Positions 36,286-44,988 of a stretch of DNA of 64,000 nucleotides are shown in pieces. Position 1 is the stretch's first letter. The number at the start of each line of letters is the position of its first letter. Origin of the DNA: Planctomycetota bacterium (lineage in GTDB: Bacteria > Planctomycetota > UBA8742 > UBA2392); NCBI GenBank assembly GCA_019186845.1, contig JABARW010000022.1:30896-94895 (forward strand), read 5' to 3'. The notes beneath the pieces were generated by a model. It was not told the origin of the DNA and searched no databases. It saw only the letters and a list, made by a program, of their open reading frames with translations. Both the position numbers and the translations under genes were made by a program.

Positions 36286-37665
36286 TTACTTCGCCCTGAA
36301 CGTCTTCTTCAACTGGCTCACTGCCTCACGTTCCGCTTCTGTCGCAGTTCTACGGACCGCTTGACCCTCGGCCGCACTCTGGCTTGGCGCTGTCGCATGG
36401 GTAGGCGGAACAGCTTCCGTCTCCCCCTTGGGCGGCGCCACATTTGCCGGGGCCTCGTGCATATAGGCACGAGCGGGAGCCAAGGGTTGATCTGCAGCCT
36501 CATCCATCCGCGCGGCCAGCTTCTCGAGTGACTCCAGGTTGCCGATCAGGGCCAGCTTGACGAAGGTGGTCTCGACCACCACGCGGGGAAATGCGGCGCG
36601 CCGGACGCGCTGGCGGCACTCCGTCAGAAGCTCGGCCAGGTAGACCAGACCCTCGAGCCCATAGCGCTGGGCTGCGCGCCGTAGAGCGGGAATTTCTTCG
36701 GCCGTGACATCCAACCCCGGTCCCGCAGCATCAGCGGCAGCCAGCACCAGCATGAGTTGACGTGTCAAGCCAACCAGTGCGCCCAGAACTTCGGCCACAT
36801 CCTTGCCGCTGTCGAAGACACTCTCGGCAAACAGGATGCCCGCCCTGGCGTCTCCCGCCGCCAGCTGCTCGAGCAAGTCCAGCAGGCGCTTGCGGCCAAT
36901 CAGACCGAATACGCGCTCGGCGTCCTCGCTCGACGGCCTGACCCCGGCGAAGGCCACCAGCTGGTCGAGGCGCGACAGGGCATCGCGCATCCCGCCCTCG
37001 GCCATTTCGGCCACCATGCGAAGAACGCCCTCCTGCGGCTCGAGCTGCTCCGCAGCGCATATCTCGGCCAGCCGCTGCGTGATGTCCCCCAATGTGACGC
37101 GGCGAAAATCATAGCGCTGGCAACGCGAAAGTATCGTCTCGGGAATCTTCTCGGGATTGGTTGTCGCCAGGATGAACTTGACGTGGGCCGGCGGCTCTTC
37201 AACCGTCTTGAGCAATGCATTGAAGGCGCTGGCCGACAGCATGTGCACTTCGTCGATGATGTACACCCGATAGCGACCCCGGGCCGGACGGGTATCGATG
37301 CTCTCCAGCCGCTGGCGGATGTCATCGACGCGGCTGTTGGAAGCCGCGTCCATCTCGATCACGTCCAGGTCTTCGCCGCGGGCCACGTCCCGGCAGCTGG
37401 CGCACTCGCCGCAGGGCTCCATACCCTGCCGCGACGCACCCAGGCAATTCAGGGCACTGGCCAGGATGCGCGCCGTAGAGGTCTTGCCCGTGCCGCGCGA
37501 ACCGGTCAGCAAAAAGGCCTGGGCGACTCGCCCGCTGGACAGTGCGTTGGTCAGGGCCTGAACAACGTGGGGTTGACCAATGAGGTCGGACAGCCTCTTG
37601 GGGCGGTACTTGCGCGCCAGCACGGTGTAGCTTTGCGCGCGCTCGGATGTCGGAGCGTCCGTCAC
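36286..37665 (-). CDS. dnaX: DNA polymerase III clamp loader subunit (gamma/tau)
   Basis: AAA+ clamp-loader subunit, 459 residues. Visible motifs are Walker A GSRGTGKTS (about 56-64), the zinc-binding cysteines (CLGAS...CGECASC), Walker B VYIIDEVHML, and the SRC sensor (ILSRCQRYDF). The C-terminus stops soon after domain III with a Pro/Ala-rich tail, so domains IV and V of the long tau form are largely missing. No A-rich slippery heptamer for programmed frameshifting is seen. It precedes ybaB as in many genomes. Confidence 0.95.
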   Translation of the reverse strand: MTDAPTSERAQSYTVLARKYRPKRLSDLIGQPHVVQALTNALSSGRVAQAFLLTGSRGTGKTSTARILASALNCLGASRQGMEPCGECASCRDVARGEDLDVIEMDAASNSRVDDIRQRLESIDTRPARGRYRVYIIDEVHMLSASAFNALLKTVEEPPAHVKFILATTNPEKIPETILSRCQRYDFRRVTLGDITQRLAEICAAEQLEPQEGVLRMVAEMAEGGMRDALSRLDQLVAFAGVRPSSEDAERVFGLIGRKRLLDLLEQLAAGDARAGILFAESVFDSGKDVAEVLGALVGLTRQLMLVLAAADAAGPGLDVTAEEIPALRRAAQRYGLEGLVYLAELLTECRQRVRRAAFPRVVVETTFVKLALIGNLESLEKLAARMDEAADQPLAPARAYMHEAPANVAPPKGETEAVPPTHATAPSQSAAEGQAVRRTATEAEREAVSQLKKTFRAK

Positions 37666-37686
37666 GGGGCGGCCAATATAGGGCGA

Positions 37687-38127
37687 TTACACCTGCAACG
37701 GAACCTGATACATGCCCGCATAGAGCACATAGGCCCAGTTGGCGGCAAACGCCAGAAGGATGAAGGCCTTGATGAAGCGGGCTTCGCCGTCGCTGGTATA
37801 GAGCAGCAGTCTCCGCCCAAATGGCAGTGTCACGAACAGATAGGTCAATGCGCCATAGAGCATGGCCCCGAAAATGAACAGGGCGAGAGGGTTGTATTGA
37901 AGCGCCACGTCAAAGTGGCCCATGCACAGCGCCGTAACGGCCCTCGTCCCCCCGCACAACGGGCAGGCACCGCCAAAGAAGCGCAAAAAGCTCGTGGGCA
38001 CATGCACATTGGCATGCATGCTCAGGGGAATGAGCACGGCTGCGCCGATGAGTATGGCCAGCGAGAAAGATTCCCACATGCCGGGTAGCCTGTGGCGCGG
38101 CCGGTCAAGGTAGAGCTTCATGATCAT
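37687..38127 (-). CDS. DUF2752 membrane protein
   Basis: A 146-residue protein with the DUF2752 hallmark CPLCGGTRA (about residues 56-64), four hydrophobic segments and an unusually Cys-rich motif facing one side of the membrane. DUF2752 proteins are common and functionally unknown. The gene starts at ATG 38127 or ATG 38121; no clear Shine-Dalgarno separates them. It lies between radA and dnaX on the same strand. Confidence 0.85.
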   Translation of the reverse strand: MIMKLYLDRPRHRLPGMWESFSLAILIGAAVLIPLSMHANVHVPTSFLRFFGGACPLCGGTRAVTALCMGHFDVALQYNPLALFIFGAMLYGALTYLFVTLPFGRRLLLYTSDGEARFIKAFILLAFAANWAYVLYAGMYQVPLQV

Positions 38128-38220
38128 GATTCTAATTCAGGCTGCAGCGCTTGCCAGCGGGCCTTTCGGGCCAGGCAGTCTGGCCGGCATTCGGCTGCGA
38201 GTTCGGGGGCGCTTTGGTTC

Positions 38221-39600
38221 CTAGCGGCCCGCCAGGTAGAACTTTTCGAGGCCTTCGCGCAGGTCGCCGATTTCCAACACGCGAAAGTCCGCCGGGACGC
38301 GGAGGTGCAGGCCGCGCAGGCGAGGTCCCACGGCCTGCTTGAAGCCCAGGCGGGCGGCCTCGTCGATGCGCTGCTGGAGATTGTTGACGGCGCGCACCTC
38401 GCCGCTGAGACCCACCTCCCCCACGAAAACTGTCGCCGGCGGCAGGCGCACCTCTGTGGCGCTGGACGCCACGGCAAAGCAGGCGGCCAGGTCTCCCGCC
38501 GGCTCTTCCACCGTGACCCCGCCGACAATATTCAAATAGACCTCCAGCCGCGAAAGCTTGAACCCCGCCCGGCGCTCCATCACTGCCAGCAGCATGTGGG
38601 CGCGATTGGCGTCCAGGCCCGTCACACGCCGCCGGGGATTCTCCATGGGCGACGGAGCCGCCAGTGCCTGCACCTCCACCAGCAGCACCCGTGTTCCCTC
38701 ACAGGCCGGCAAGACGGCGCAACCGCTGCGCGAGTGGTCATACTCATCGAGGAATATGCGGCTGGCATTTTCCACCTCGGCCAGGCCATCGCCCCTCATT
38801 TCGAAGACGCCCAGTTCTCCCGTGCTGCCAAATCGATTCTTGGAGGCCCGCAGCAGCCGGTAACTCTGGTACTTCTCGCCTTCAAAATTCAGCACCGTAT
38901 CGACCATGTGCTCCAGCGTTCGAGGCCCGGCGATGTTTCCATCCTTGGTCACGTGCCCCACAAGGAACACCGGCGTGCCTGAGCTCTTCGCCTGCATGAT
39001 GATGCCGGCCGCGCACTCTCGCACCTGCGCCACGCTGCCTGGGGCGCTGGGCAACTCCTGATCATAGAGCGTCTGGACGGAGTCAATGACCGCCAGGCGG
39101 GGCTTGAGCGCCTGCAGATGATTGCGAATGGCGTCCAGGTTCGTCTCCGCCACAACAAACAGCTCGGCTGCGTCGCACTTGAGGCGTGCGGCACGCAGTT
39201 TGATCTGTTCGGCGCTCTCTTCGCCCGTCACGTAAAGCACGGGACCGGCCACCTGGGCCACGCGATTGGCGGCCTGAAGCGTCAAAGTACTCTTGCCGAT
39301 GCCCGGCGCGCCGGCAAACAGGATGGCGCTGCCGGCCACCAGGCCCCCACCCAGCACCCGATCAAGCTCATTCAAGCCCGTCGCCAGGCGCTGGCGGGCC
39401 GACGCGCTGATTTCACTGAGGCGTGCAGGCTTGCCCGGCTCATTGAGGGCGGCGCGACGGGAGGGGCGAATGGCCTGGGCGTCGATTTCTTCGGCAAAGC
39501 TGTTCCAGGCGCCGCACGCCGGGCACTTGCCGAGCCATTTGGGAGAGTTATGGCCGCACTCGCGGCAGGCGAATACCAGCTTGGATTTGTTCTTGGCCAT
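38221..39600 (-). CDS. radA: DNA repair protein RadA
   Basis: RecA-like ATPase that helps process recombination intermediates and branch migration, 459 residues. Features are the N-terminal C4 zinc finger (CRECG ... CPACGAWNSF), Walker A GAPGIGKST (about residue 93), the RadA-specific KNRFG motif (ASKNRFGSTGELG), and the Lon-protease-like C-terminal domain. Length matches the family. Stop is TAG. Confidence 0.96.
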   Translation of the reverse strand: MAKNKSKLVFACRECGHNSPKWLGKCPACGAWNSFAEEIDAQAIRPSRRAALNEPGKPARLSEISASARQRLATGLNELDRVLGGGLVAGSAILFAGAPGIGKSTLTLQAANRVAQVAGPVLYVTGEESAEQIKLRAARLKCDAAELFVVAETNLDAIRNHLQALKPRLAVIDSVQTLYDQELPSAPGSVAQVRECAAGIIMQAKSSGTPVFLVGHVTKDGNIAGPRTLEHMVDTVLNFEGEKYQSYRLLRASKNRFGSTGELGVFEMRGDGLAEVENASRIFLDEYDHSRSGCAVLPACEGTRVLLVEVQALAAPSPMENPRRRVTGLDANRAHMLLAVMERRAGFKLSRLEVYLNIVGGVTVEEPAGDLAACFAVASSATEVRLPPATVFVGEVGLSGEVRAVNNLQQRIDEAARLGFKQAVGPRLRGLHLRVPADFRVLEIGDLREGLEKFYLAGR

Positions 39601-39721
39601 GGCGCGAGTCTAGCAGACCCGCCGACGGGGCAAACGGCCGCCCCGGCGCGCTACACCCCATCATGGAGATTTCATAGAATTGGCGTGATGTTGCCGCCCC
39701 CTCACCGACTAGAGATGGCCA

Positions 39722-40276
39722 ATGGCTGCCCCGCAACCTGAGAGCGATGAACAGTTGGTACTCAGCACGCGAAAGGGCGACCGCGCGGCCTTTGAAACGC
39801 TTGTGGCGCGGCACCAGAACGCTGTGTACGCCCAAATGCTGGGTCGCACAGCAGACCCGGAGCGCAGCCAGGAGTTGACGCAAGAGGCTTTCATTACGGC
39901 ATTTACGACCATCAACAGGTTGGAGAAGCCGGGGAGTTTCAAGTCGTGGGTCATCGGCATCGGGCTGAATCTGGCCCGCCGCCGCAGGAAAGAGGTGGCT
40001 GACAACGATCTGCTGGAAGGCGCCAAGGACCGCCGCCTAACCGGCATGGGAGAACTGGAGCACGTCGAGCGCATTGAAGCTGTGCGCACCGCCGTGGAGG
40101 AACTCCCGGAGAACTACCGCACGGCGCTGATGATGCACTATTTTGACGGCGCGCGCGGCCGGGCCATCGGCGAGGCCATTGGCTGCAGTGAGGGGGCGGT
40201 TCACATGATTTTGCTCAGGGCGCGCAAAGCCCTGGCCCAGAAGCTGAAGGCGTTTGCGCCGGGCGACGAAATCTGA
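39722..40276 (+). CDS. ECF-type RNA polymerase sigma factor
   Basis: A 184-residue sigma-70-family factor with region 2 (DRAAFETLVARHQNAVYAQ ... QEAFITAF, about 18-85) and region 4 (LPENYRTALMMHYFDGA ... EGAVHMILLRARKAL, about 125-172). The following gene, 36 bases downstream, encodes a membrane protein with anti-sigma-like domains, the usual ECF/anti-sigma pairing. It diverges from radA; a TAGAAT-like box at 39675-39680 may be its -10. Confidence 0.88.
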   Translation: MAAPQPESDEQLVLSTRKGDRAAFETLVARHQNAVYAQMLGRTADPERSQELTQEAFITAFTTINRLEKPGSFKSWVIGIGLNLARRRRKEVADNDLLEGAKDRRLTGMGELEHVERIEAVRTAVEELPENYRTALMMHYFDGARGRAIGEAIGCSEGAVHMILLRARKALAQKLKAFAPGDEI

Positions 40277-40312
40277 ACGGGTGCAGGTCAAGGCACGGGT
40301 GCGGCAACGGCT

Positions 40313-41821
40313 ATGAATCGCGAAGAAGCTGAAATCCTCGTAGCGCGCTATTTCGACGGCGACCTCAGTGCCGCCGAGAAAGAGGCGCTTCAGCGCGAAC
40401 TGGCGTCAGACCGCGCGTTGGCCGCACTGTTCAGCGAGCAGGAGTTGGCGCATCGCCACCTTGAAACACTCAAGCTGCGCTGGTCGCTGCCGGCCGATTT
40501 TGCCCAGCGCGTGGCGGCCGGCCTGCCGGCCACCTCCGAGAAGGAAACGCTTATTGCCCGGTACTTTGACGGCGGGCTCTCGGCCGCCGAGCAGGAGCAG
40601 CTCAAGCGCGAGCTCGCGCAAGACCGCGAACTCGCCGAACTTTTCAACGAGCAGGAACTGGCCCACCGCAACCTCGAAACACTCAAGCTGCGCTGGTCAC
40701 TGCCGGCTGACTTCACGGCCCAGGTGCTGTCGCAGCTTCCTCAAGCGCCGGAGTTCGTCTCGCAAAGCGAGGGCACGGTTTTCAATTGGCGGGCGCTGGC
40801 AGTTGCGGCTTCCGTGCTGCTGGTGATGGGCCTGGTGCTGGGCGCGGCCTATATCAATCGTGATGCCGGAATTCGTCCCGACGATGGCGTTGCAGAGAAG
40901 GACGATCGCCGTCTGCCGCCTGTGCTCGTTGATGCCGGCCCCCGTGCCGAGGTCGTGGCTTACAGCGCCGGCAACGTAACGGTGGCCGACACCCGCGGGG
41001 TAACGCGTGAGAAAACGGTGGAGCGCCAGGTAGCGCTGCCCGCGGAAGTGCAGGCGCCGGCGGATACCCATGCCGTCGTACGCGTAGGCGGCGGCAAAGC
41101 CGTGCTCTCGCCCGGCGCCAAGGCCCGGCTCTCGGCCAAGGGTGAGGGTGTCACGCTTCAACCCCTGGACGGCGACGTTTACATGGAAGCCGATGCCGAC
41201 GGTGTGATGGACGCCCAGGTCGCAGACGTCGCCGTGAGCGTCAAGAAGGCGGGTGTGACACTGCGCCGTCGCGGCAACCAGTATCGAGCCGAGCCCAGCC
41301 ACGGCGAGACCACGCTGCGCCACGGCGCGCTGACGGCCTCCGTCAGCGACAAGCAGTTCGCCATCATTGAGGAAGACGGGGCGTTTCAGGTACAGGAAGG
41401 TGCCCGGCCGCAATTGGATACCTGGGCAGCGGCCGGCCGCGCCGATGAACTGAAACGCCACGTCGCCACCCTGATGGGCGTGCGCGTCAACGACATCAAC
41501 GTGGAAAAGTGGAACGAGGTCATCGCCGGGCTTGCCGCGCAACCCACGGAGCGCGCCACCCACGCGGCATTCATGCGCTTTGCGCTGCGCATGTCGCTGC
41601 TGGAGGATTCAGCCACGGAAGAGATCCATGCCTTTGAGAAAATCGCCGAGATCCTGGCCGTGGGCACCACGGAAGAGGATGTTCCGGCTTCGCTGCGCAT
41701 GATGCTGAAGCTGGCCGAGAAGCGCTTTGAGGACCCCGAGCAGAAGGCCATCCTCAAAGCCCAGTTCAAGCGCTGGCGCGAAGAATGCGAGCGCCACGCC
41801 CGCGATCAACGTTCCCGCTAG
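40313..41821 (+). CDS. Membrane protein with duplicated anti-sigma-like domain and FecR-like region
   Basis: A 502-residue protein. The cytoplasmic N-terminus contains two tandem copies of a 65-residue anti-sigma/zf-HC2-like helical domain (about residues 9-72 and 80-144), each with ARYFDG.LSAAE, QELAHR and TLKLRWSLPADF. The copies are also similar in DNA (around 40465 and 40675), so the duplication is fairly recent. One membrane helix (about 163-183) leads to an extracytoplasmic FecR-like beta region with 'HAVVRVGGGKAVLSPGAKARL', then a helical C-terminus. The Zn ligands of zf-HC2 are missing. It is most likely the regulator of the ECF sigma encoded just upstream. Confidence 0.75.
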   Translation: MNREEAEILVARYFDGDLSAAEKEALQRELASDRALAALFSEQELAHRHLETLKLRWSLPADFAQRVAAGLPATSEKETLIARYFDGGLSAAEQEQLKRELAQDRELAELFNEQELAHRNLETLKLRWSLPADFTAQVLSQLPQAPEFVSQSEGTVFNWRALAVAASVLLVMGLVLGAAYINRDAGIRPDDGVAEKDDRRLPPVLVDAGPRAEVVAYSAGNVTVADTRGVTREKTVERQVALPAEVQAPADTHAVVRVGGGKAVLSPGAKARLSAKGEGVTLQPLDGDVYMEADADGVMDAQVADVAVSVKKAGVTLRRRGNQYRAEPSHGETTLRHGALTASVSDKQFAIIEEDGAFQVQEGARPQLDTWAAAGRADELKRHVATLMGVRVNDINVEKWNEVIAGLAAQPTERATHAAFMRFALRMSLLEDSATEEIHAFEKIAEILAVGTTEEDVPASLRMMLKLAEKRFEDPEQKAILKAQFKRWREECERHARDQRSR

Positions 41822-41902
41822 CCGTTTCAGTGCAATAGCAGCCCGAGGTCCTCCAACGGGCACTTTGCAGGTCAAGGCTCGGCGCTACACTGGCTCAAGC
41901 CC

Positions 41903-42736
41903 ATGCGAACCGTCACTACCCGTACCGGCGCCACCTTGCCCGTCCTCGGACAGGGCACTTGGCGCATGGGAGAAGCCGCCTCGCGCCGCAAGGATGAAGT
42001 AGCAGCCCTACGCCTGGGATTTGAACTGGGCATGACCCTCGTCGACACCGCCGAGATGTACGCCAACGGCGGTGCCGAGCGCGTTGTTGGCGAGGCCATC
42101 GCCGACTGCCGCGAGCGCATCTTTGTCGTCAGCAAGGTGCTGCCAGAAAACGCCTCCCGCCAGGGAACCGTTACGGCCTGCGAGCGCAGCCTCAAGCGCC
42201 TGGGCACGGACTACATCGACCTCTATCTTCTTCACTGGCAGAGCGACCACCCCTTTCAGGAAACCCTCGAAGCCTTTGAGCAGCTCCGCGTCCAGGGCAA
42301 AATTCGCCACTTCGGCGTCAGCAACATCGACATCGAGGCATTGCGCCAGCTCGAGACCCTGCCACTGGGCAGGCTCGTGACCGCCGATCAGGTCATTTAC
42401 AACCTCCAGCGGCGCGGCATTGAGCGCAACGTGCTGCCCTTTGCCGCGCAGGCCGGCATGGCCATCATGGCTTATTCGCCACTGGATCAGACTCGCCTGG
42501 CCATCAAGGAAGCCTTGAGCCGCGTGGCGGCGCGGCACGAAACCAAGGCCGAGGTCATCGCCCTGGCTTGGACCTTGAGGCACCCTCATGTGGTGGCGAT
42601 TCCGAAATCGTCCAATCCTCGACACGTTCAGGAAAACGCCAAGGCGGCGCGCATCCGATTCACGGAGCAGGATCTGGCAGAGCTCGAAGAAGCCTACCCG
42701 CCCCCCAAACGCACCATTCCGCTCGAGACGGCCTGA
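41903..42736 (+). CDS. Aldo/keto reductase
   Basis: NADPH-dependent oxidoreductase of 277 residues with the complete aldo/keto reductase tetrad: Asp48, Tyr53 (DTAEMY), Lys78 (SKVLP) and His111 (LLHW). The C-terminal 'VVAIPKSSNPRHVQENAKA' binds the cofactor phosphate. The substrate is unknown; the sequence belongs to the short YeaE/dkg-like group. A TACACT box lies 11 bases before the ATG. Confidence 0.93.
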   Translation: MRTVTTRTGATLPVLGQGTWRMGEAASRRKDEVAALRLGFELGMTLVDTAEMYANGGAERVVGEAIADCRERIFVVSKVLPENASRQGTVTACERSLKRLGTDYIDLYLLHWQSDHPFQETLEAFEQLRVQGKIRHFGVSNIDIEALRQLETLPLGRLVTADQVIYNLQRRGIERNVLPFAAQAGMAIMAYSPLDQTRLAIKEALSRVAARHETKAEVIALAWTLRHPHVVAIPKSSNPRHVQENAKAARIRFTEQDLAELEEAYPPPKRTIPLETA

Positions 42737-43039
42737 TTCTTCATGCAGGCCACCAGCATGAACGGTCCGACGGATTTCGGCAACGATGTGAGGGGGAGGG
42801 GTTACTGCGAGTTCCTGCCTGCCTCTTTCCCTTCAGCGGCGAAAGCGTGCCCCGTTTGAGCGCGGAAAACTTGCACCCGGCCTATCACTTAGCACATGCA
42901 GGCCGGCGCGGCGGGACTGGCCGGCAAATTGAGCCACGGCCAGCCGATCACACAGCCTCCTGCAGAGAGCGTCCTGTCTGAGCTTTGCGTCGAGAGCAGG
43001 AAGCGCCTTCGCCCGCTCCGCGCCGAACTGTAAACCGGA
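42737..43039. other. 303-base gap before the VgrG cluster
   Basis: No gene is supported. A 45-codon frame from 42895 lacks a Shine-Dalgarno and family resemblance. The gap lies between a convergent aldo/keto reductase and the end of the VgrG operon and probably holds both terminators, although no clear hairpin with a T-run was seen. Confidence 0.4.
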
Positions 43040-43453
43040 TCAGGGCATCACCAGCACTTTGGGCTGCGACGGCGCAATGATGTTGCCTGCCGGCGCGTTG
43101 GCAGACGCACCATTCTGCGCGACCAGGGACAGCAGCGTGGCCGCGGGCTTGCCTTCAAGGCTGACCTTGGCGCTGCCCTTCTTCACGCTGGCCGGGCCCA
43201 TGTTCATTCCCGACACGACTCCGCCGTTGGTGCCGGCCTCGTCCCCCTGTGAGTTCATGACCTGGGAGTTCTGCACGACAGCCGGCTGGTTCATGATCTT
43301 CACCTTCAGCGTGCAGGTGCCGGGGTTGGCCGCGCTCATCTGGGCGATGTTGGGAAAGGGCGTGGGGACCGGTGGCGCCGGTGGCGCCGGCACAAGGCAG
43401 GTATCCGGAAAGGCCATCGAAACTCCGCCCGCGCGGGTGGCTGCTGGCATCAT
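43040..43453 (-). CDS. DUF4150 PAAR-like protein
   Basis: A 137-residue protein with the DUF4150/PAAR-like pattern: 'MAFPDTCLVPAPPAPPVPTPFPNIAQ' near the start, then 'VKIMNQPAVVQNSQVMNSQGDEAGT', typical of type VI spike-tip proteins. Such proteins sit on the point of VgrG and often carry effectors; none is fused here. It is the last gene of the VgrG operon, three bases after DUF3540. GGGG precedes the ATG pair. Confidence 0.85.
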   Translation of the reverse strand: MMPAATRAGGVSMAFPDTCLVPAPPAPPVPTPFPNIAQMSAANPGTCTLKVKIMNQPAVVQNSQVMNSQGDEAGTNGGVVSGMNMGPASVKKGSAKVSLEGKPAATLLSLVAQNGASANAPAGNIIAPSQPKVLVMP

Positions 43454-43456
43454 GGC

Positions 43457-43963
43457 TTACCCCAGATGAATGTGCCGGCCGTCGATTTTCACGTCTTTCT
43501 CGGCCTGCTCGACAATGGTCTCGGCCTGCACCGTGTAGGCACCGGTCACCAGCGTGCGCACGCGCGCCGCACTGTTCTGCACAACGCCCTTGGCCCATCG
43601 GTAAGCGTCGACAAAGCGCTCAAAGACGGCGCGGGCCGCAAACTCGAGCTTGTCGGCCTCTATTTCGACGTTCACGCCCTTGATCTTCACGCCCTGTTCG
43701 GCGCGGATCGTGATGTGGTCCGCCGCAAGTTCGAGTTCCCCCTGCGTCTTGAGCAAAGTCTTGCCCCGGCCCGCCAGCACACCGATCACATAGACATCTT
43801 CGTCGCCAATGGCCAGAAGCACGTCGCCTATTTCGGGCGAGTAGGGAAAGGCCAGTGCCAGGGAAGCCCAGGCCTGCCGCTCCGGCAATTGCAACAGCAG
43901 CCGCCCGTCTCGGATTTCCAGCAAAGTGGCGGGGGCCACGGCGGTTGTCGTTTCACTGAGCAT
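43457..43963 (-). CDS. DUF3540 protein
   Basis: A 168-residue protein of the DUF3540 type. 'LALAFPYSPEIGDVLLAIGDEDVYVIGVLAG' is followed by beta-helix-like repeats (ITIRAEQGVKIKGVNVEIEAD) that resemble the needle of VgrG. DUF3540 is usually encoded beside DUF2169 and VgrG genes. ATG 43963 is fixed by a strong AGGAGG. The gene lies eight bases after the pentapeptide gene. Confidence 0.8.
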   Translation of the reverse strand: MLSETTTAVAPATLLEIRDGRLLLQLPERQAWASLALAFPYSPEIGDVLLAIGDEDVYVIGVLAGRGKTLLKTQGELELAADHITIRAEQGVKIKGVNVEIEADKLEFAARAVFERFVDAYRWAKGVVQNSAARVRTLVTGAYTVQAETIVEQAEKDVKIDGRHIHLG

Positions 43964-43971
43964 GGAGCCTC

Positions 43972-44988
43972 CTATCGTGCAGGGCCGAAGTTCTCGGCCG
44001 CAAATAGTTCTGCGTCGGTGCGGCGGACGTTCCGCAGGTTCGCGCCGGAAAAGTCGCACTCGCTTTCAAGCGTCGCGTGCAGGTTGGCGAATGTCAGGTC
44101 GGCGCCGGTAAACCGCGTCTTCTCAAAGCGGGCGTAGGCAAACTCGGCAAAGGCCAGTTTGGTCTTCACGAACTGCGCCTGGCTGGCAATGCACTTCTGA
44201 AAGAAGGAACGCTCGCAATCGGCGCTTACGAAACTGGCCCTGGCGAGATTGGCCTCCATGAAGACCGCCATGTGCATGCTGGCCTCGGCGAAACTTGCAC
44301 CGGACAGGTCCGCCTTGTGGAAGTTGGGGGCCTTTCCCTGAGCCTGAGCGAACAGGGCGTTCTTCAGGTTCGCCGCCGTGAAGTCGGCGCCGCGAAGCTT
44401 GGCGCCCGCAAAACGCGCCCCCTCCAGGTTGCTTTCGGCCAGATCGCAGTTCTCGAGGTTGCACGAAGAGAAGTCCGCGCCGGGAAGATTCAGCCCGCGC
44501 AGGCTGCACAGCTCAAAGCCCGCGCCGGCCACCGTCGCGCCGGCCAGGGCCGGGCCTTCAAACAGGCAGCCCTTGAACTGGCCCCTCGAAAGATCGGCGC
44601 GCTGCAGGGCGCAGGACAGGAACAACACGTTTGAGGCCGCCACACCCGCCAGGCGCGCCTGCTGCAGATTCGTGCCGTTGAACTGGGTTGACCCCATCTG
44701 GGCGGCCCCGAAGTCGGCCCCCTCGCACTGAGCACCTGAAAAATCCGCACGGACCAGTTCCGCCCCGGCAAAGCGCGCTCCCTTCAGGCTCGACTGCCCG
44801 AGATTCGCGCCCTCCAGCCTGGCGCGGCTGAAGTCAACGCCGTCCAGATTCAGCGCTGCGAGGAAGGCCCCGCACAGATCCTGACCCGCCAGCGAGCGCC
44901 CGGCGAGGCCAGCGCCGGACACTAGCCTGCCCTCGCGGGCAAGCCGCGCGAACTCGGCAGGAGGCAGCAGGTTGGCGGCGTCAGACAA
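43972..44988 (-). CDS. Pentapeptide-repeat protein
   Basis: A 338-residue protein made of pentapeptide repeats (A-x-L/F-x-x, for example 'ANLGQSSLKGARFAGAELVRADFSGAQ') from about residue 45 to the end, forming a right-handed quadrilateral helix. Function unknown; in this operon context it may be a structural or adaptor partner of the DUF2169 protein, which also carries pentapeptides. Start is TTG at 44988, decided by AGAGGA upstream; it overlaps the end of the upstream gene by eight bases. Confidence 0.75.
   Translation of the reverse strand: MSDAANLLPPAEFARLAREGRLVSGAGLAGRSLAGQDLCGAFLAALNLDGVDFSRARLEGANLGQSSLKGARFAGAELVRADFSGAQCEGADFGAAQMGSTQFNGTNLQQARLAGVAASNVLFLSCALQRADLSRGQFKGCLFEGPALAGATVAGAGFELCSLRGLNLPGADFSSCNLENCDLAESNLEGARFAGAKLRGADFTAANLKNALFAQAQGKAPNFHKADLSGASFAEASMHMAVFMEANLARASFVSADCERSFFQKCIASQAQFVKTKLAFAEFAYARFEKTRFTGADLTFANLHATLESECDFSGANLRNVRRTDAELFAAENFGPAR

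Noticed and set aside
36286..37665. Programmed frameshift in dnaX giving gamma and tau.
   Set aside because: No slippery A-rich heptamer with downstream hairpin is seen, and the protein already lacks most of domains IV-V.
42895..43032. A 45-codon reading frame in the gap before the VgrG cluster.
   Set aside because: No Shine-Dalgarno, no similarity, and a frame this long is expected by chance in GC-rich DNA.
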